The notes: a model not told the origin generated them from the sequence alone. A stretch of 64,000 nt of DNA from Tabrizicola sp. (GCA_016792685.1 JAEULQ010000116.1:1-64000); one strand, 5' to 3'. Counted from the stretch's first letter, positions 16,708 to 26,102 are shown. Numbers and translations: made by a program.

Positions 16708-17696
16708 CAGAGCCGCAGGCGTTGCGTGATCTGCGCAATGATGCTGACGGCGATCTCGGCCGGGGTCTTGGCCCCGATGTCAAGGCCCACCGGCGCATGG
16801 ATGCGGGCAAGCTCCTCGGCAGAATAGCCCGCCTCGGCCAGCCTTTCGATCCGCTTGGCATGGGTCTTCTTTGACCCGAGACACCCCAGGTAGAAGGCCC
16901 CCGACCGCAACGCGACCCGGATCGCCGGATCGTCGAGCTTCGGGTCATGGGTCAAGGTGACAATCGCGGTCCTGGCGTCGGGGTTCAGCCTGGCCAACGC
17001 CTCGTCCGGCCAGTCGTCCAGGATCGTCTCTCCGGGGAAACGGTCGGCAGAACCAAAGGCCGCCCGCGGATCGATCAGCGTTGGCGCATAGCCACAGGTC
17101 CGGGCGATGGCCAGAAGCGGTTGGGCAATGTGGACGGCACCTACAACGATCAAGCGCAGTGGCGGATTGTGAACCGCAATGAAACGGCCTTCCTCTTCCA
17201 TGCCGGAACGGTCGGCCTTCAGGCGCGCGTCGACCACCTGATCTTGCCCGGGCACGCAAAGCTCGCGGTCCCAGCTGTCCAGCCGGGTCACCAGAGCCAC
17301 CGCACGTGGCGCTGAGCGGGCGGCGATCAGGTCGGCAAGCAGGCTTTCGGCCAGGGCTTCGGACCCGTCGCCAACCGGCTCGACCAGGACGCGGATCGTG
17401 CCGCCACAGGCCAGACCTGCGGCAAAGGCGGTCTCGTCGCTGACGCCAAAGGTCAAAAGCCGGGATTTTCGATCCTGCAGGGCGTCCAGCGCCTCGGTGA
17501 CGACGGCGCCTTCGACACAGCCACCCGAAACCGAGCCGATCATCTCGCCCTCGCCCGAGATGGCAAGTTGGCTGCCCGCCTGACGCGGAGCCGAGCCCCA
17601 GGTCTCGACGACAGTGGCAATGGCCGCACCTTTCCCGGCACGATGCCAGGCCAGCGCGGCTTCGGGGATCATGTCATGGGGGGCACGCTTTTCCAT
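16707..17696 (-). CDS. XdhC/CoxI family molybdoenzyme maturation factor
   Basis: A 329-residue cytosolic protein of the XdhC/CoxI family, which binds molybdenum cofactor and supports its sulfuration and insertion into xanthine dehydrogenase or CO-dehydrogenase-type enzymes. An N-terminal XdhC-CoxI region has TVVETWGSAPRQAGSQLAI and GSVSGGCVEGAV with the conserved Cys. A C-terminal Rossmann-like region has LIVVGAVHIAQPLLAIA and FYLGCLGSKKTHAKR. I took the ATG at 17696; no strong ribosome site distinguishes it from nearby starts. It precedes the molybdopterin-binding gene with an overlapping stop and start. Confidence 0.85.
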   Translation of the reverse strand: MEKRAPHDMIPEAALAWHRAGKGAAIATVVETWGSAPRQAGSQLAISGEGEMIGSVSGGCVEGAVVTEALDALQDRKSRLLTFGVSDETAFAAGLACGGTIRVLVEPVGDGSEALAESLLADLIAARSAPRAVALVTRLDSWDRELCVPGQDQVVDARLKADRSGMEEEGRFIAVHNPPLRLIVVGAVHIAQPLLAIARTCGYAPTLIDPRAAFGSADRFPGETILDDWPDEALARLNPDARTAIVTLTHDPKLDDPAIRVALRSGAFYLGCLGSKKTHAKRIERLAEAGYSAEELARIHAPVGLDIGAKTPAEIAVSIIAQITQRLRL

Positions 17697-17784
17697 GCTG
17701 CAAGTATGCGTCCGGGATCGGAGCTTTGCCACAGAAATGGTTGCGCCGCGGGCGGACCCGCGGCGCAAGTTCGGTAGGACGCGC

Positions 17785-19956
17785 TCAGCGCAGTTCGGCC
17801 GTGCGCATCAAGGGCGTGATCACCTTCACTTCGACACGACGGTTAAGAGGCTCGTTCTCCTGCGTATCGATGAGAAGCTCGGTCTCACCATAGCCCTGAA
17901 CAATCATGTTTTCGGGCGGGATGTCGAAGTATTCGGTCAAGGCAAGCGCCACCGATTCCGCACGACGGTCCGAAAGCGCCAGGTTCATCGCCGTCTTGCC
18001 GGTCGCGTCGGTGTGACCCATGACCAGGAAAACCTCGGCCGGATTCTCATCCAGAAGCTCCTGCATCACGCGCCCCAGATCGGCAAGGTTGCGCGCTTCC
18101 TCCGCAGTCACAGCCGCCGAACCGGTCGCGAACTTGACGGGCTCGACGTCAATCGTGGCCGCAAGGTCGCGCACTTCCGGGATCTCGCGGATCTGGCGCA
18201 GCGAGAACTTGCGCCCCGCCTTCTCGGCCTCAAGCCGTGCCAGTTCGCGCTTCAAGGCCGAATCCTCGTCCTTCGAAGAGATGACGATCTTCTTCTTCGG
18301 CCTCGGAAGGTCGCGGACAATGACCACTTCCTCTTCCACCAGGTCGTCGATCAGGACCAATTCACGCCCACGGTCGTCATAGGTCGCACGGCGCAAGACG
18401 CGGCCGGTCGCATCGCGGATCGTCACTACCTGAGTGCCGTCCGGACGTTCCACGATCGTGCGGGTCGAGCCATCCCTGAAGGTCTCGGTCCGAACGGTCG
18501 AGCCTGGCCGACGGATCACGGTGTCGTCGTCCTTGAGCACCTGATATGTGCCATCCGGCCGCAACACGATCACCCGGTCGCCCGTGTTCGACACGACGCG
18601 GCGTTCTTCTGCCTTGGCCTTGTTCGCATTGATGATCGAACCGACCACCAACGCACCAAGGACAACCAGCCCAGCCTTTTCGAGGTCCGACAGCTTGCTT
18701 TTCGTGCCGGCGGCCATGGCAACCGGTGGTGCGGCGAACTCTTCGGCCGAGGTACGCACACTTTCTTCCGTGATCGTCTCGGTCACTGCCGCGACAAGGG
18801 CGGCCGGATCGGGTTCCGCCAGAACGACGGTCCCGTCTTCTGGCGCAGGCGCCGACACGGTTTCCGCAGCGGCAAGCGCCGACGGTTCGATTGCCGTCGG
18901 GTCGGCAGTCAGAAGCTGGGTCAGGCTCTCGACCTCGCCTTCGGAAACTTCCGGAACTTCGACCGGAACGATTTCCAGCGTCGGATCCTCTGCGGCGACC
19001 TTCAGACCGGCAGCTGGGTCGACGACCTCGCCACCTTCGGTAATCGCGAGCTCGGCCTCGGCTTCGGCCAGCGCTTCCGCCGCGACTTCCGGGTCAACCG
19101 GTTCACCGGTTGCCGAATCGATCACGCCTTCAATCGGCTCTTCGCTGACAGAAGTTTCCGCCGCAGCGGCCTCTTCTGCTGCCGCAGCGGCAGCTTCTTC
19201 CTCGGCAGCCTTTGCCGCAGCTGCTTCGGCCTCTGCCTGAGCGGCAGCTTCGGCGGCAGCCGCTTCCTCGGCGGCCTTGGCAGCCGCTTCCTCTTCCGCA
19301 GCCTTTGCGGCGGCGGCATCGGCTTCAGCCTGGGCAGCCGCCTCAGCAGCCGCCGCTTCCTCGGCGGCCTTCGCGGCCGCTTCCTCTTCCGCAGCCTTTG
19401 CAGCCGCAGCTTCGGCTTCGGCCTGGGCAGCCGCCTCAGCTGCTGCCGCTTCCTCGGCAGCCTTGGCGGCGGCTTCCTCATCCGCAGCCTTCGCAGCCGC
19501 AGCTTCAGCCTCAGCCTGAGCAGCCGCTTCAGCAGCTGCCGCTTCCTCGGCAGCCTTGGCGGCGGCTTCCTCTTCTGCGGCCTTGGCGGCCGCTTCCTCT
19601 TCTGCGGCCTTGGCGGCCGCTTCCTCTTCCGCAGCCTTTGCGGCCGCAGCTTCAGCAGCTGCCGCTTCCTCGGCAGCCTTGGCGGCGGCTTCCTCTTCCG
19701 CAGCCTTAACCGCGGCGGCTTCCACCGCGGCGGCCTCGGCTGCCGCTGCCTCTTCCGCTACCTTCAGGGCCTCGATGATCGCTTCAAGATCACAAACCAC
19801 CTCGGAAGTCGGCACGCAAAGTACGGTTCCGTCCAAACCCGTTACCGAGCCATCCTCGTTCATGACCTGAGCAAAGGCAGGCATTGTGCTCAGCGGGCTG
19901 ATGGCCACCGAAAGGGCCGTCGTGGAAATAAGAAGTCGTCTCATACTGGTCCTCAT
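17785..19956 (-). CDS. OmpA family protein with long Ala/Glu repeat region
   Basis: A 723-residue exported envelope protein. The N-terminus is a signal peptide (RRLLISTTALSVAISPLSTMPAFAQ). Residues about 66-265 are Ala/Glu/Lys-rich with a 31-residue repeat and should form a long helix or coiled coil. A central acidic region and a possible short hydrophobic segment (KAGLVVLGALVVGSII) follow. The C-terminal 120 residues are an OmpA peptidoglycan-binding domain (FATGSAAV, LVMGHTDATG, NLALSDRRAESV, NRRVEV). The rod-like middle probably spans the periplasm to reach the wall. The first ATG has an AGGAAGGG ribosome site; the ATG 12 nt later is an alternative. Confidence 0.88.
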   Translation of the reverse strand: MRTSMRRLLISTTALSVAISPLSTMPAFAQVMNEDGSVTGLDGTVLCVPTSEVVCDLEAIIEALKVAEEAAAAEAAAVEAAAVKAAEEEAAAKAAEEAAAAEAAAAKAAEEEAAAKAAEEEAAAKAAEEEAAAKAAEEAAAAEAAAQAEAEAAAAKAADEEAAAKAAEEAAAAEAAAQAEAEAAAAKAAEEEAAAKAAEEAAAAEAAAQAEADAAAAKAAEEEAAAKAAEEAAAAEAAAQAEAEAAAAKAAEEEAAAAAAEEAAAAETSVSEEPIEGVIDSATGEPVDPEVAAEALAEAEAELAITEGGEVVDPAAGLKVAAEDPTLEIVPVEVPEVSEGEVESLTQLLTADPTAIEPSALAAAETVSAPAPEDGTVVLAEPDPAALVAAVTETITEESVRTSAEEFAAPPVAMAAGTKSKLSDLEKAGLVVLGALVVGSIINANKAKAEERRVVSNTGDRVIVLRPDGTYQVLKDDDTVIRRPGSTVRTETFRDGSTRTIVERPDGTQVVTIRDATGRVLRRATYDDRGRELVLIDDLVEEEVVIVRDLPRPKKKIVISSKDEDSALKRELARLEAEKAGRKFSLRQIREIPEVRDLAATIDVEPVKFATGSAAVTAEEARNLADLGRVMQELLDENPAEVFLVMGHTDATGKTAMNLALSDRRAESVALALTEYFDIPPENMIVQGYGETELLIDTQENEPLNRRVEVKVITPLMRTAELR
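19161..19761 (-). repeat. 93-bp in-frame tandem repeat in the OmpA-like gene
   Basis: The Ala/Glu-coding stretch is internally repeated with an exact 93-bp period: the GCCTG marker (Gln codon region) recurs at 19235, 19328, 19421 and 19514. Each unit codes for 31 residues ([21 protein letters not shown] plus AQAEAEAAAA). Copies differ by a few silent and conservative changes (Glu/Asp). The flanks, to 19161 and 19761, are less regular Ala-rich copies. Such repeats commonly vary in number between strains. Confidence 0.85.
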
Positions 19957-20101
19957 CCGTTACCCTTCCTACCGGACCGAGCGATTCGATCCGCGCAAAG
20001 GCTGGGCTACCCGGTCAGAATGCAGCAATGGTCCGGATATGCCATAACATGTGTTTGCCATCCGATAGCCATCGGCGAGGATCGGCAAACGGTGCTGCGC
20101 C

Positions 20102-21004
20102 CTAGGTCAAACCTGGCACCAGATCGCCCCCGACTTCCGCTGTCACCCAGTCGCGGAATGAATTCAGCGGGCCCCGCGCCGATACGGAACGCGGCCAGAC
20201 CAGCCAATAACTGCCCAAAGCGGCAACCGGGCCGCCATGGATTGGGACCAGTCGCCCCTCGTCCAACTCGCTGCGGATCAGAAAGGTCGGCACCAGCGCC
20301 ACCCCCATGCCATGGATCGCCCCCTGGATCAGCGTGGCGAACTGGTCGAACATCATGCCGGGCGGGCGCAGACCGGGCCGTCCGTGATGCGCGAGCCAGC
20401 GTCCCCAGTCGCCCGTACGGCTTTCCAGCTGCAAAAGCGGTTGGCTCAGGATGTCTTCAGCCCTGGGCAGGGACCCGCAAAGGCCGGGGGCGGCGACCGC
20501 GATGACCTCTTCGTCCATGAGTTTAAGGTAGTCGACCCCCGGCCAGTCCTGCCGTCCGTAATGGATCGCCGCATCAAAGGCAGTGCCCGCAAAGTCAAAG
20601 GGCCGCAGCCGCGTGGACAGGTTCACTGTCACCTCGGGGTGGTTCTGCGCGAAACGGGCCAGCCGGGGCGCCAGCCAGTGCATGCCGAAGGCCGGAAGGA
20701 TCGCAAGATTCAGGCTGCCGCCCGTCGGATTGGCCCGCAGCGTTATCGAGGCTGTGGCGAGGAGGTTCAGCGCCTTGCGCACCTCGCCCACATAGTCCTG
20801 CCCGGCCGACGTGAGATGCAGCCGCTGCTTTTCCCGGCGGATCAGGGTCACGCCAAGCTGTGCCTCCAGCCCCTGCAATGCCCGGCTGATCGCCCCTTGG
20901 GTCAGGGACAGTTCCGCCGCCGCTGCCGACGCGGTGCCCAACCTTTCAACCGCCTCAAGCGCCATCAGGGCCGGGATCGCGGGCAGATAGCGGCGGGGCA
21001 GCAT
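20102..21004 (-). CDS. LysR family transcriptional regulator, GcvA-like
   Basis: A 300-residue regulator. The N-terminal winged HTH includes ASAAAAELSLTQGAISRALQGLEAQLG (as two parts, about residues 25-50), and the C-terminal periplasmic-binding-like effector domain spans about 90-295. It is divergent from glutaryl-CoA dehydrogenase with an 88-bp gap containing palindromes, so it is the likely regulator of that gene. The effector, perhaps glutarate or glutaryl-CoA, is inference. The call as LysR type is secure. Confidence 0.92.
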   Translation of the reverse strand: MLPRRYLPAIPALMALEAVERLGTASAAAAELSLTQGAISRALQGLEAQLGVTLIRREKQRLHLTSAGQDYVGEVRKALNLLATASITLRANPTGGSLNLAILPAFGMHWLAPRLARFAQNHPEVTVNLSTRLRPFDFAGTAFDAAIHYGRQDWPGVDYLKLMDEEVIAVAAPGLCGSLPRAEDILSQPLLQLESRTGDWGRWLAHHGRPGLRPPGMMFDQFATLIQGAIHGMGVALVPTFLIRSELDEGRLVPIHGGPVAALGSYWLVWPRSVSARGPLNSFRDWVTAEVGGDLVPGLT

Positions 21005-21005
21005 T

Positions 21006-21068
21006 ATGAGTTTCCCTCATGATCTCGTGCAGGCCTTTCGATAGCGCCAAATGCCATTCCATGCAATG
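21006..21068. promoter_or_regulatory. Candidate LysR-type binding sites
   Basis: ATGAG-TTTCC-CTCAT (21006-21020) is a perfect 5-bp inverted repeat with T-N11-A geometry adjoining the regulator start. CATTCCATGCAATG (21055-21068) is a near-perfect second palindrome closer to gcdH. Two such sites about 50 bp apart suit a LysR tetramer. Confidence 0.45.
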
Positions 21069-21092
21069 TTTCCGGCAAAGATGGAGGGTTCG

Positions 21093-22313
21093 ATGACCGA
21101 TCAACCGAAACTGAAGGCCAAGGATGCACCCGACCTGGGTCGGTTCGACTGGGAGGATCCCTTCCGTCTGAACGACCAGCTGACCGAAGAAGAACGGATG
21201 CTGCGCGATGCGGCCCGGGCCTATGCCCAGGAAAAGCTGCAACCCCGCGTCATCGCCGCATACCGCGACGAACAGACTGACCCCTCGATTTTCCGCGAGA
21301 TGGGCGAGATGGGCCTGCTGGGCGTCACGATCCCTGAGGAATACGGCGGGCTTGGCGCGTCCTATGTGGCCTACGGGCTGGTCGCGCGGGAAGTCGAACG
21401 GGTCGACTCGGGTTACCGGTCGATGATGTCGGTCCAGTCCTCGCTGGTCATGTATCCGATCTACGCCTACGGCACCGAAGCGCAGCGGATGAAGTATCTG
21501 CCGAAACTTGCCTCGGGCGAGTGGATTGGCTGCTTTGGCCTGACCGAGCCTGATGCAGGCTCGGACCCGGCCGGGATGAAGACCACCGCGAAGAAGACAG
21601 CGAACGGCTTTGTGCTAAACGGCGCGAAGATGTGGATTTCGAACGCACCGATCGCCGATGTCTTCGTCGTCTGGGCCAAGTCCGAGGCGCATGGCGGCAA
21701 GATCAAGGGCTTTGTCCTCGACAAGGGCACCAAGGGTCTGTCCGCGCCGAAAGTTGGCGGCAAGCTGTCGCTGCGGGCATCGATCACCGGCGAGATCGTG
21801 CTGAAGGATGTCGAAGTCGGCGAAGACGCGCTGTTGCCGAATGTCGAGGGCCTGAAAGGCCCGTTCGGCTGCCTCAACCGGGCGCGCTACGGGATCAGCT
21901 GGGGTGTGATGGGCTCGGCCGAGTTCTGTCTGCATGCCGCGCGGCAGTATGGGCTGGACCGCAAGCAGTTCAACAAGCCCATTGCCGGTACGCAGCTCTT
22001 CCAGCTCAAGCTTGCGAACATGCTGACCGAAATCTCGCTCGGCCTGCAGGCTTCCCTGCGCGTCGGGCGTCTTCTGGACGAGGCCAATGCCGCGCCCGAG
22101 ATGATCTCGATCATCAAGCGCAACAATTGCGGCAAGGCACTGGAGGCCGCCCGCTGGGCGCGCGACATGCATGGCGGCAATGGCATCCAGGAAGATTTCC
22201 AGATCATGCGCCACATGGTGAACCTCGAGACGGTCAACACCTATGAGGGCACGCATGACATCCATGCGTTGATCATCGGTCGCGCGATCACCGGGCTGCA
22301 GGCCTTCTTCTGA
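21093..22313 (+). CDS. gcdH: Glutaryl-CoA dehydrogenase (acyl-CoA dehydrogenase family)
   Basis: A 406-residue FAD enzyme that oxidises and decarboxylates glutaryl-CoA to crotonyl-CoA in lysine and tryptophan breakdown. Features are the N-terminal helical domain, [34 protein letters not shown], and the catalytic base E385 in [19 protein letters not shown], a sequence typical of the glutaryl-CoA subgroup. The ATG at 21093 follows GGAGGG; the frame extends upstream but without such support. It is divergent from a LysR regulator. Confidence 0.92.
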   Translation: MTDQPKLKAKDAPDLGRFDWEDPFRLNDQLTEEERMLRDAARAYAQEKLQPRVIAAYRDEQTDPSIFREMGEMGLLGVTIPEEYGGLGASYVAYGLVAREVERVDSGYRSMMSVQSSLVMYPIYAYGTEAQRMKYLPKLASGEWIGCFGLTEPDAGSDPAGMKTTAKKTANGFVLNGAKMWISNAPIADVFVVWAKSEAHGGKIKGFVLDKGTKGLSAPKVGGKLSLRASITGEIVLKDVEVGEDALLPNVEGLKGPFGCLNRARYGISWGVMGSAEFCLHAARQYGLDRKQFNKPIAGTQLFQLKLANMLTEISLGLQASLRVGRLLDEANAAPEMISIIKRNNCGKALEAARWARDMHGGNGIQEDFQIMRHMVNLETVNTYEGTHDIHALIIGRAITGLQAFF

Positions 22314-22372
22314 TTTTGCGGCGTCGTGCCGGTCGTGCTAAGCCTCGACCGGCGCGCCCTTCCCGGGCCGCA

Positions 22373-22409
22373 GAGGCCTCCGGTGGGGATATTTTCGCAA
22401 AGATGAAAG
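22373..22409 (+). repeat. Rhodobacteraceae-type dispersed intergenic repeat, copy 1
   Basis: GAGGCCTCCGGTGGGGATAT followed by TTTCGCAAAGATGAAAG. It lies between gcdH and the glycosyltransferase, ending 10 nt before the next ATG. A second copy in inverse orientation is at 40435-40472; about 33 of 37 positions agree. Confidence 0.75.
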
Positions 22410-22419
22410 CGCAGGCGCA

Positions 22420-23442
22420 ATGCGGGTGACGGCCGTTCTGACGGTGCGCAACGAGGGCGCCTTCCTGCTGGAATGGCTGGCGCATCACCGCGCCATCGGG
22501 ATCACCGACTTCCTTGTCTTCTCGAACGACTGCAGCGATGGCACCGACGCCATGCTCGACCGGCTGCAGGCGATGGGCTGGCTGACCCATGTGCGCAATC
22601 CTGGACCCCATGACGAAGGCCCGCATTGGGCGGCGTTGAAACAGGCCGACCGCCACCCCCTGGTCAAGCAGGCGGATTGGCTGATCGTCATCGACATTGA
22701 CGAGTTCATCAATGTCCACGTCGGCAATCGGACGCTTGTCGATCTCGTCTCTGCCCTGCCGGGCGCCACGGCCATTGCCCTGTCCTGGCGGATGTTCGGC
22801 AATTCCGGGGTCGTCCGCTATGAGGACGCGCCTGTCACCGAAACCTTCACCCGTGCGGCGCCGCGGCAGCTCAACTGGCCCTGGCGCGCTGCGATGTTCA
22901 AGACACTGTTTCGCAATGACGGCTCTTACGGCAAGCTCGGCGTCCACCGCCCGCGGAGCCCGAAAGCGGAACGGATGGCCGATCAGCGCTGGTTCGACGG
23001 ATCCGGCAATGCCCTGCCACCGACACTGCACACCGAGCGGGTCTTCCTTGACCCCGGACGTGACCGCTACCGGCTGGTCCAGTTGAACCACTATGCCCTT
23101 GGTGCCGTTGAAAGCTTCCTGTTGAAATCCGACCGCGGCAATGCCTTCGCGAATGGCGAGCCTCTGAACGTGGATTACTGGGTCGACCGGAACTTCGCGC
23201 AGGAGGAAGACCGCAGCATCCTGCAGGCGGACAGCCGGAAGATCCGGGCAGATCTGCAGTCCGATCCCGTCTTGAAGGATCTGCATCGCGCGGCCGTTGC
23301 CTGGCGGCATGAGCGTTTCCGCATCCTGATGGCCGAGGAGCCCTGGCGTGCGCTTTTCGGGCGTTTGCTGATGACCCCGCCGTCCCGCGCACTCAGCCGG
23401 GAAGAGGCCGAGTCGGTCTGGAAGAACCGAAAAGGGCGATGA
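22420..23442 (+). CDS. Glycosyltransferase family 2-like protein
   Basis: A 340-residue cytosolic enzyme with a GT-A fold. It begins VTAVLTVRNEGAFLLEWLAHH, the nucleotide-sugar-binding strand and the pattern common in family 2 and family 92 transferases. IDIDEF (residues 91-96) gives the metal-binding DxD. RLVQLNHYALGAVESFLLK is a typical conserved C-terminal segment. It likely adds a sugar to a surface polysaccharide or lipid; donor and acceptor are unknown. The ATG follows a dispersed repeat unit. No other polysaccharide genes adjoin. Confidence 0.83.
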   Translation: MRVTAVLTVRNEGAFLLEWLAHHRAIGITDFLVFSNDCSDGTDAMLDRLQAMGWLTHVRNPGPHDEGPHWAALKQADRHPLVKQADWLIVIDIDEFINVHVGNRTLVDLVSALPGATAIALSWRMFGNSGVVRYEDAPVTETFTRAAPRQLNWPWRAAMFKTLFRNDGSYGKLGVHRPRSPKAERMADQRWFDGSGNALPPTLHTERVFLDPGRDRYRLVQLNHYALGAVESFLLKSDRGNAFANGEPLNVDYWVDRNFAQEEDRSILQADSRKIRADLQSDPVLKDLHRAAVAWRHERFRILMAEEPWRALFGRLLMTPPSRALSREEAESVWKNRKGR

Positions 23443-23453
23443 AAAACTTCTGA

Positions 23454-23477
23454 TTGTATTGATTGTTGCCAATACAA
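23454..23477. promoter_or_regulatory. Perfect 8-bp inverted repeat in AT-rich gap
   Basis: TTGTATTG, an 8-nt spacer (ATTGTTGC) and CAATACAA. It begins 12 bp after the glycosyltransferase stop, in a 180-bp AT-rich gap before the next gene. Without a T-run it looks more like an operator or attenuator hairpin than a terminator. Confidence 0.5.
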
Positions 23478-23622
23478 CTCATACTCACCCAACTCAGGAA
23501 GAACGGCCGAATAAACAGAGCTCGGGTGCATCGATTGTCGCTTGTTCTACCACAAGGACTTGTTCTGGCCATTTTCTCTCGCCAGAGTCGCACTGTCGCC
23601 AACGGATCACGTTTTCGCCGTC

Positions 23623-24525
23623 ATGTTTGCCATGCCTGACCTAGCCCAGCCGCCTGACTGGCAGCGCCCGATGCTGGAGATTGCCGAAGGCGACGGAGAT
23701 TTTCTGCCGCTCGGCGACAAGCATTACGCCTTCTTCGCCGAAGAGCGTCCGGTCCTGCTGGTGACCTTCGAAGACGCGGCCGCGCTGCGCGAGCGTGAAG
23801 ATCATTTGCCCGAACATTTTGCTCTGGCCCAGTCGCGCGGCTGGTCGATGCTGACCATCCTGTGCGAGGGCGAGACCTGGTGGCGCGATCCGGCCGTGTT
23901 CCGCTACTTCGACCGGTTGTCCGACGACGGTTTTCTGGAAGACTTCGACCGGGTGGTCTTTTACGGCGCCGGAGCAGCCGGTTATGCGGCGGCGGCCTAT
24001 TCGATCACGGCACCCGCTGCCGAACTTCTGCTGATCGCCCCGCGGGCCACGCTTGACCCGGCGCTGGCCGGCTGGGACGAACGCCACCGGATCGCGCGGC
24101 GCATCAACTTTCGCGGCCGCTATGGCTACGCCCCGGACATGACGGAAAGCGCCTCGAAGGTCTGGCTGATCCACGACCCGCTGCACCAGCCTGATGCCAT
24201 GCATGCGGCCCTCTTCCAGCGTCCCTGGGTCACGCCGCTCCATGCGCGCTATACCGGCGAGGGCACCGAAGATACCCTGCGCGAAATGAAGGTGCTGGAC
24301 CGCATCCTCGAGGCCTCGATGGAAGGCAAGCTCACGCCAGACCTGTTTTCCTGGCTTTGGCGCGGGCGGCGGTCGAACAGCAGCTACCTCCGCGCCGTTT
24401 TGGCCGCGGCCCGGCTCTCGGGTCACCCGAAACGTGAAGTCAAGATTTGCCGCTCGGTGACCTCGCGACTGAACGCCCCGCGATTTGCGCGGCGTCTGGA
24501 GGAACTGACCGGCGAAAAGGTCTGA
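23623..24525 (+). CDS. Conserved protein of unknown function, alpha/beta-hydrolase-like core
   Basis: A 300-residue protein I cannot assign. Some related entries are, I believe, labelled phosphoadenosine phosphosulfate reductase, but no such motif is visible. VVFYGAGAAGYAAAAYS near residue 110 has the shape of the nucleophile elbow of alpha/beta hydrolases (compare YGSSMGGYAA), but the Ser position appears to be Gly, so activity may be lost. The C-terminus is basic. The ATG at 23623 is preferred over 23542 because the upstream part is AT-rich and not protein-like; 23632 is also possible. Confidence 0.65.
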   Translation: MFAMPDLAQPPDWQRPMLEIAEGDGDFLPLGDKHYAFFAEERPVLLVTFEDAAALREREDHLPEHFALAQSRGWSMLTILCEGETWWRDPAVFRYFDRLSDDGFLEDFDRVVFYGAGAAGYAAAAYSITAPAAELLLIAPRATLDPALAGWDERHRIARRINFRGRYGYAPDMTESASKVWLIHDPLHQPDAMHAALFQRPWVTPLHARYTGEGTEDTLREMKVLDRILEASMEGKLTPDLFSWLWRGRRSNSSYLRAVLAAARLSGHPKREVKICRSVTSRLNAPRFARRLEELTGEKV

Positions 24526-24927
24526 TCAGCCGCTATAGGCCTCGACCATGCTGCGCAGATGCGCCGTGCGCTCCACCGTCAAAAGCCGCATGCACCCATA
24601 GATGAGGAGCGGCTCGGCGCTTCCGCCTTTCATGGCATAGCCTTCCGCCGCACAGGCCTGATCGCGGAAGGTGATCCAGGCCCGCTGCGCTTCCTTCAGC
24701 GCTTTGGCCCCGCCACGCTCGGCGGCAGGCAAGCCTTCGTCCCACCCCTGCAAAAGCGCCATCGCCTCCTTGTAGGCGGCGTTCAGGTCCGCGTCAGCCG
24801 CTTCCCAGTCCTGATAGGCGCATTGGTTCAATTCGCTCTGCGCCATCGCATTGGCACAGTCGATCTCTTGCGCCTGCGCGGTCTGGCAAAGCGCGAGGCC
24901 AAGCAGAAGGCAACTGGTTCTGAACAT
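24526..24927 (-). CDS. LprI-like lysozyme inhibitor family protein (DUF1311), secreted
   Basis: A 133-residue exported protein with a signal peptide ([19 protein letters not shown]). The mature part begins [21 protein letters not shown], with the paired Cys and N-x-C pattern of the DUF1311/LprI family, and has further Cys at QACAAEGYA and YGCMRLL, suggesting disulfides in the periplasm. Mycobacterial LprI inhibits lysozyme; function in this group is unproven. It is convergent with the preceding gene, with no gap, and divergent from pyrC. Confidence 0.82.
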   Translation of the reverse strand: MFRTSCLLLGLALCQTAQAQEIDCANAMAQSELNQCAYQDWEAADADLNAAYKEAMALLQGWDEGLPAAERGGAKALKEAQRAWITFRDQACAAEGYAMKGGSAEPLLIYGCMRLLTVERTAHLRSMVEAYSG

Positions 24928-25016
24928 GCCGCAATCCCGGTTGTGACGATTCTGCTGCCTGTCTAGCCGTCTTGCCACTGGAAAGAGAGTCCGGTTTGCG
25001 TTACCCGGGGCGCGCC

Positions 25017-26057
25017 ATGCACCAGATCACGCTTCCCCGCCCCGACGATTGGCACCTGCATCTGCGCGATGGTGCGATGCTGCAGGCCGTCCTGCCCGAA
25101 ACCGCCCGGCATTTCGCCAGGGCGATCGTGATGCCGAACCTGGTGCCGCCCGTGGTGACCCTGGCCGACGCGCAAGCCTATCATTCACGGATCATGGCCG
25201 CCCTGCCCCGGGATATGGCTTTCGAACCCCTGATGACGCTTTACCTGACCGAGGGCACCGATCCGGCCGATGTCGCGGCCGCCCATGCTTCGGGCCTGGT
25301 AAAGGCGGTGAAGCTCTACCCCGCCGGGGCCACGACCAATTCGCATTCCGGGGTCCGCGATCTGACCAAGGTCATGCCGGTGCTGGAGAAAATGGCCGAG
25401 ATCGGCCTGCCGCTTTGCACCCATGGCGAGGTCACCGACCCGTCGGTCGACATCTTCGACCGTGAGGCGGTGTTCATCGACACTGTCCTCGACCCGCTCC
25501 GCCGCCGCCTGCCCGGACTTCGGCTGGTCATGGAGCATATCACCACCGAGGAAGGCGTGGCCTATGCGGCCGAGGGCGGAGAGAACCTCGCCGCAACGAT
25601 CACCACCCATCACCTGATCATCAACCGCAACCATATCCTCGCGGGCGGGATCAAGCCGCATTACTACTGCCTGCCCGTCGCCAAGCGTGAAAAGCACCGC
25701 CTGGCGCTGCGCAAGGCCGCGACCTCCGGCAGCCCGCGCTACTTCCTTGGCACCGACAGCGCCCCGCATGTCGATGCGCTGAAGGAACACGCCTGTGGCT
25801 GCGCGGGCTGCTTTACTGCGACCAACACGCTCTCGCTTCTGGCCCATGTCTTCGAGGAAGAGGGCGCGCTCGACAAGCTCGCAGGCTTCACCTCGCTGAA
25901 CGGACCCGCCTTCTATCGCCTGCCGGTCAACACGGCCACGATCCGCCTCGAAAAGCGCGCCGAGCCCTGCATATGGCCCGAAAAGATCGTCGCCGATGCA
26001 GGCCCCGTCACCGTTTTCAACCCCGGCTTCCCCGTGCACTGGCACGTCTTGCCGTAA
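25017..26057 (+). CDS. pyrC: Dihydroorotase, class II
   Basis: A 346-residue zinc enzyme that cyclises carbamoyl-aspartate to dihydroorotate in pyrimidine synthesis. H13 and H15 (DWHLHLRDG) and the carboxylated lysine K99 ([12 protein letters not shown]) bind the two metals; LGTDSAPH gives the catalytic Asp. The ATG at 25017 gives the family N-terminus. pyrE, encoding the next-but-one pathway step, starts 45 nt downstream, so the two form an operon. Confidence 0.96.
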   Translation: MHQITLPRPDDWHLHLRDGAMLQAVLPETARHFARAIVMPNLVPPVVTLADAQAYHSRIMAALPRDMAFEPLMTLYLTEGTDPADVAAAHASGLVKAVKLYPAGATTNSHSGVRDLTKVMPVLEKMAEIGLPLCTHGEVTDPSVDIFDREAVFIDTVLDPLRRRLPGLRLVMEHITTEEGVAYAAEGGENLAATITTHHLIINRNHILAGGIKPHYYCLPVAKREKHRLALRKAATSGSPRYFLGTDSAPHVDALKEHACGCAGCFTATNTLSLLAHVFEEEGALDKLAGFTSLNGPAFYRLPVNTATIRLEKRAEPCIWPEKIVADAGPVTVFNPGFPVHWHVLP

Positions 26058-26102
26058 GCCTAGACTTTTCGCCGAAAATTCGACGATGCCGAAAGGACCC
26101 CG

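Noticed and set aside
19161..19761. CRISPR-like periodic DNA
   Set aside because: The 93-bp units are contiguous, in frame and coding, with no unique spacers.
17614..20505. 963-residue plus-strand ORF
   Set aside because: It is antisense to the OmpA-like gene; its Phe/Arg/Gly-rich repeats mirror the 93-bp Ala-coding repeat.
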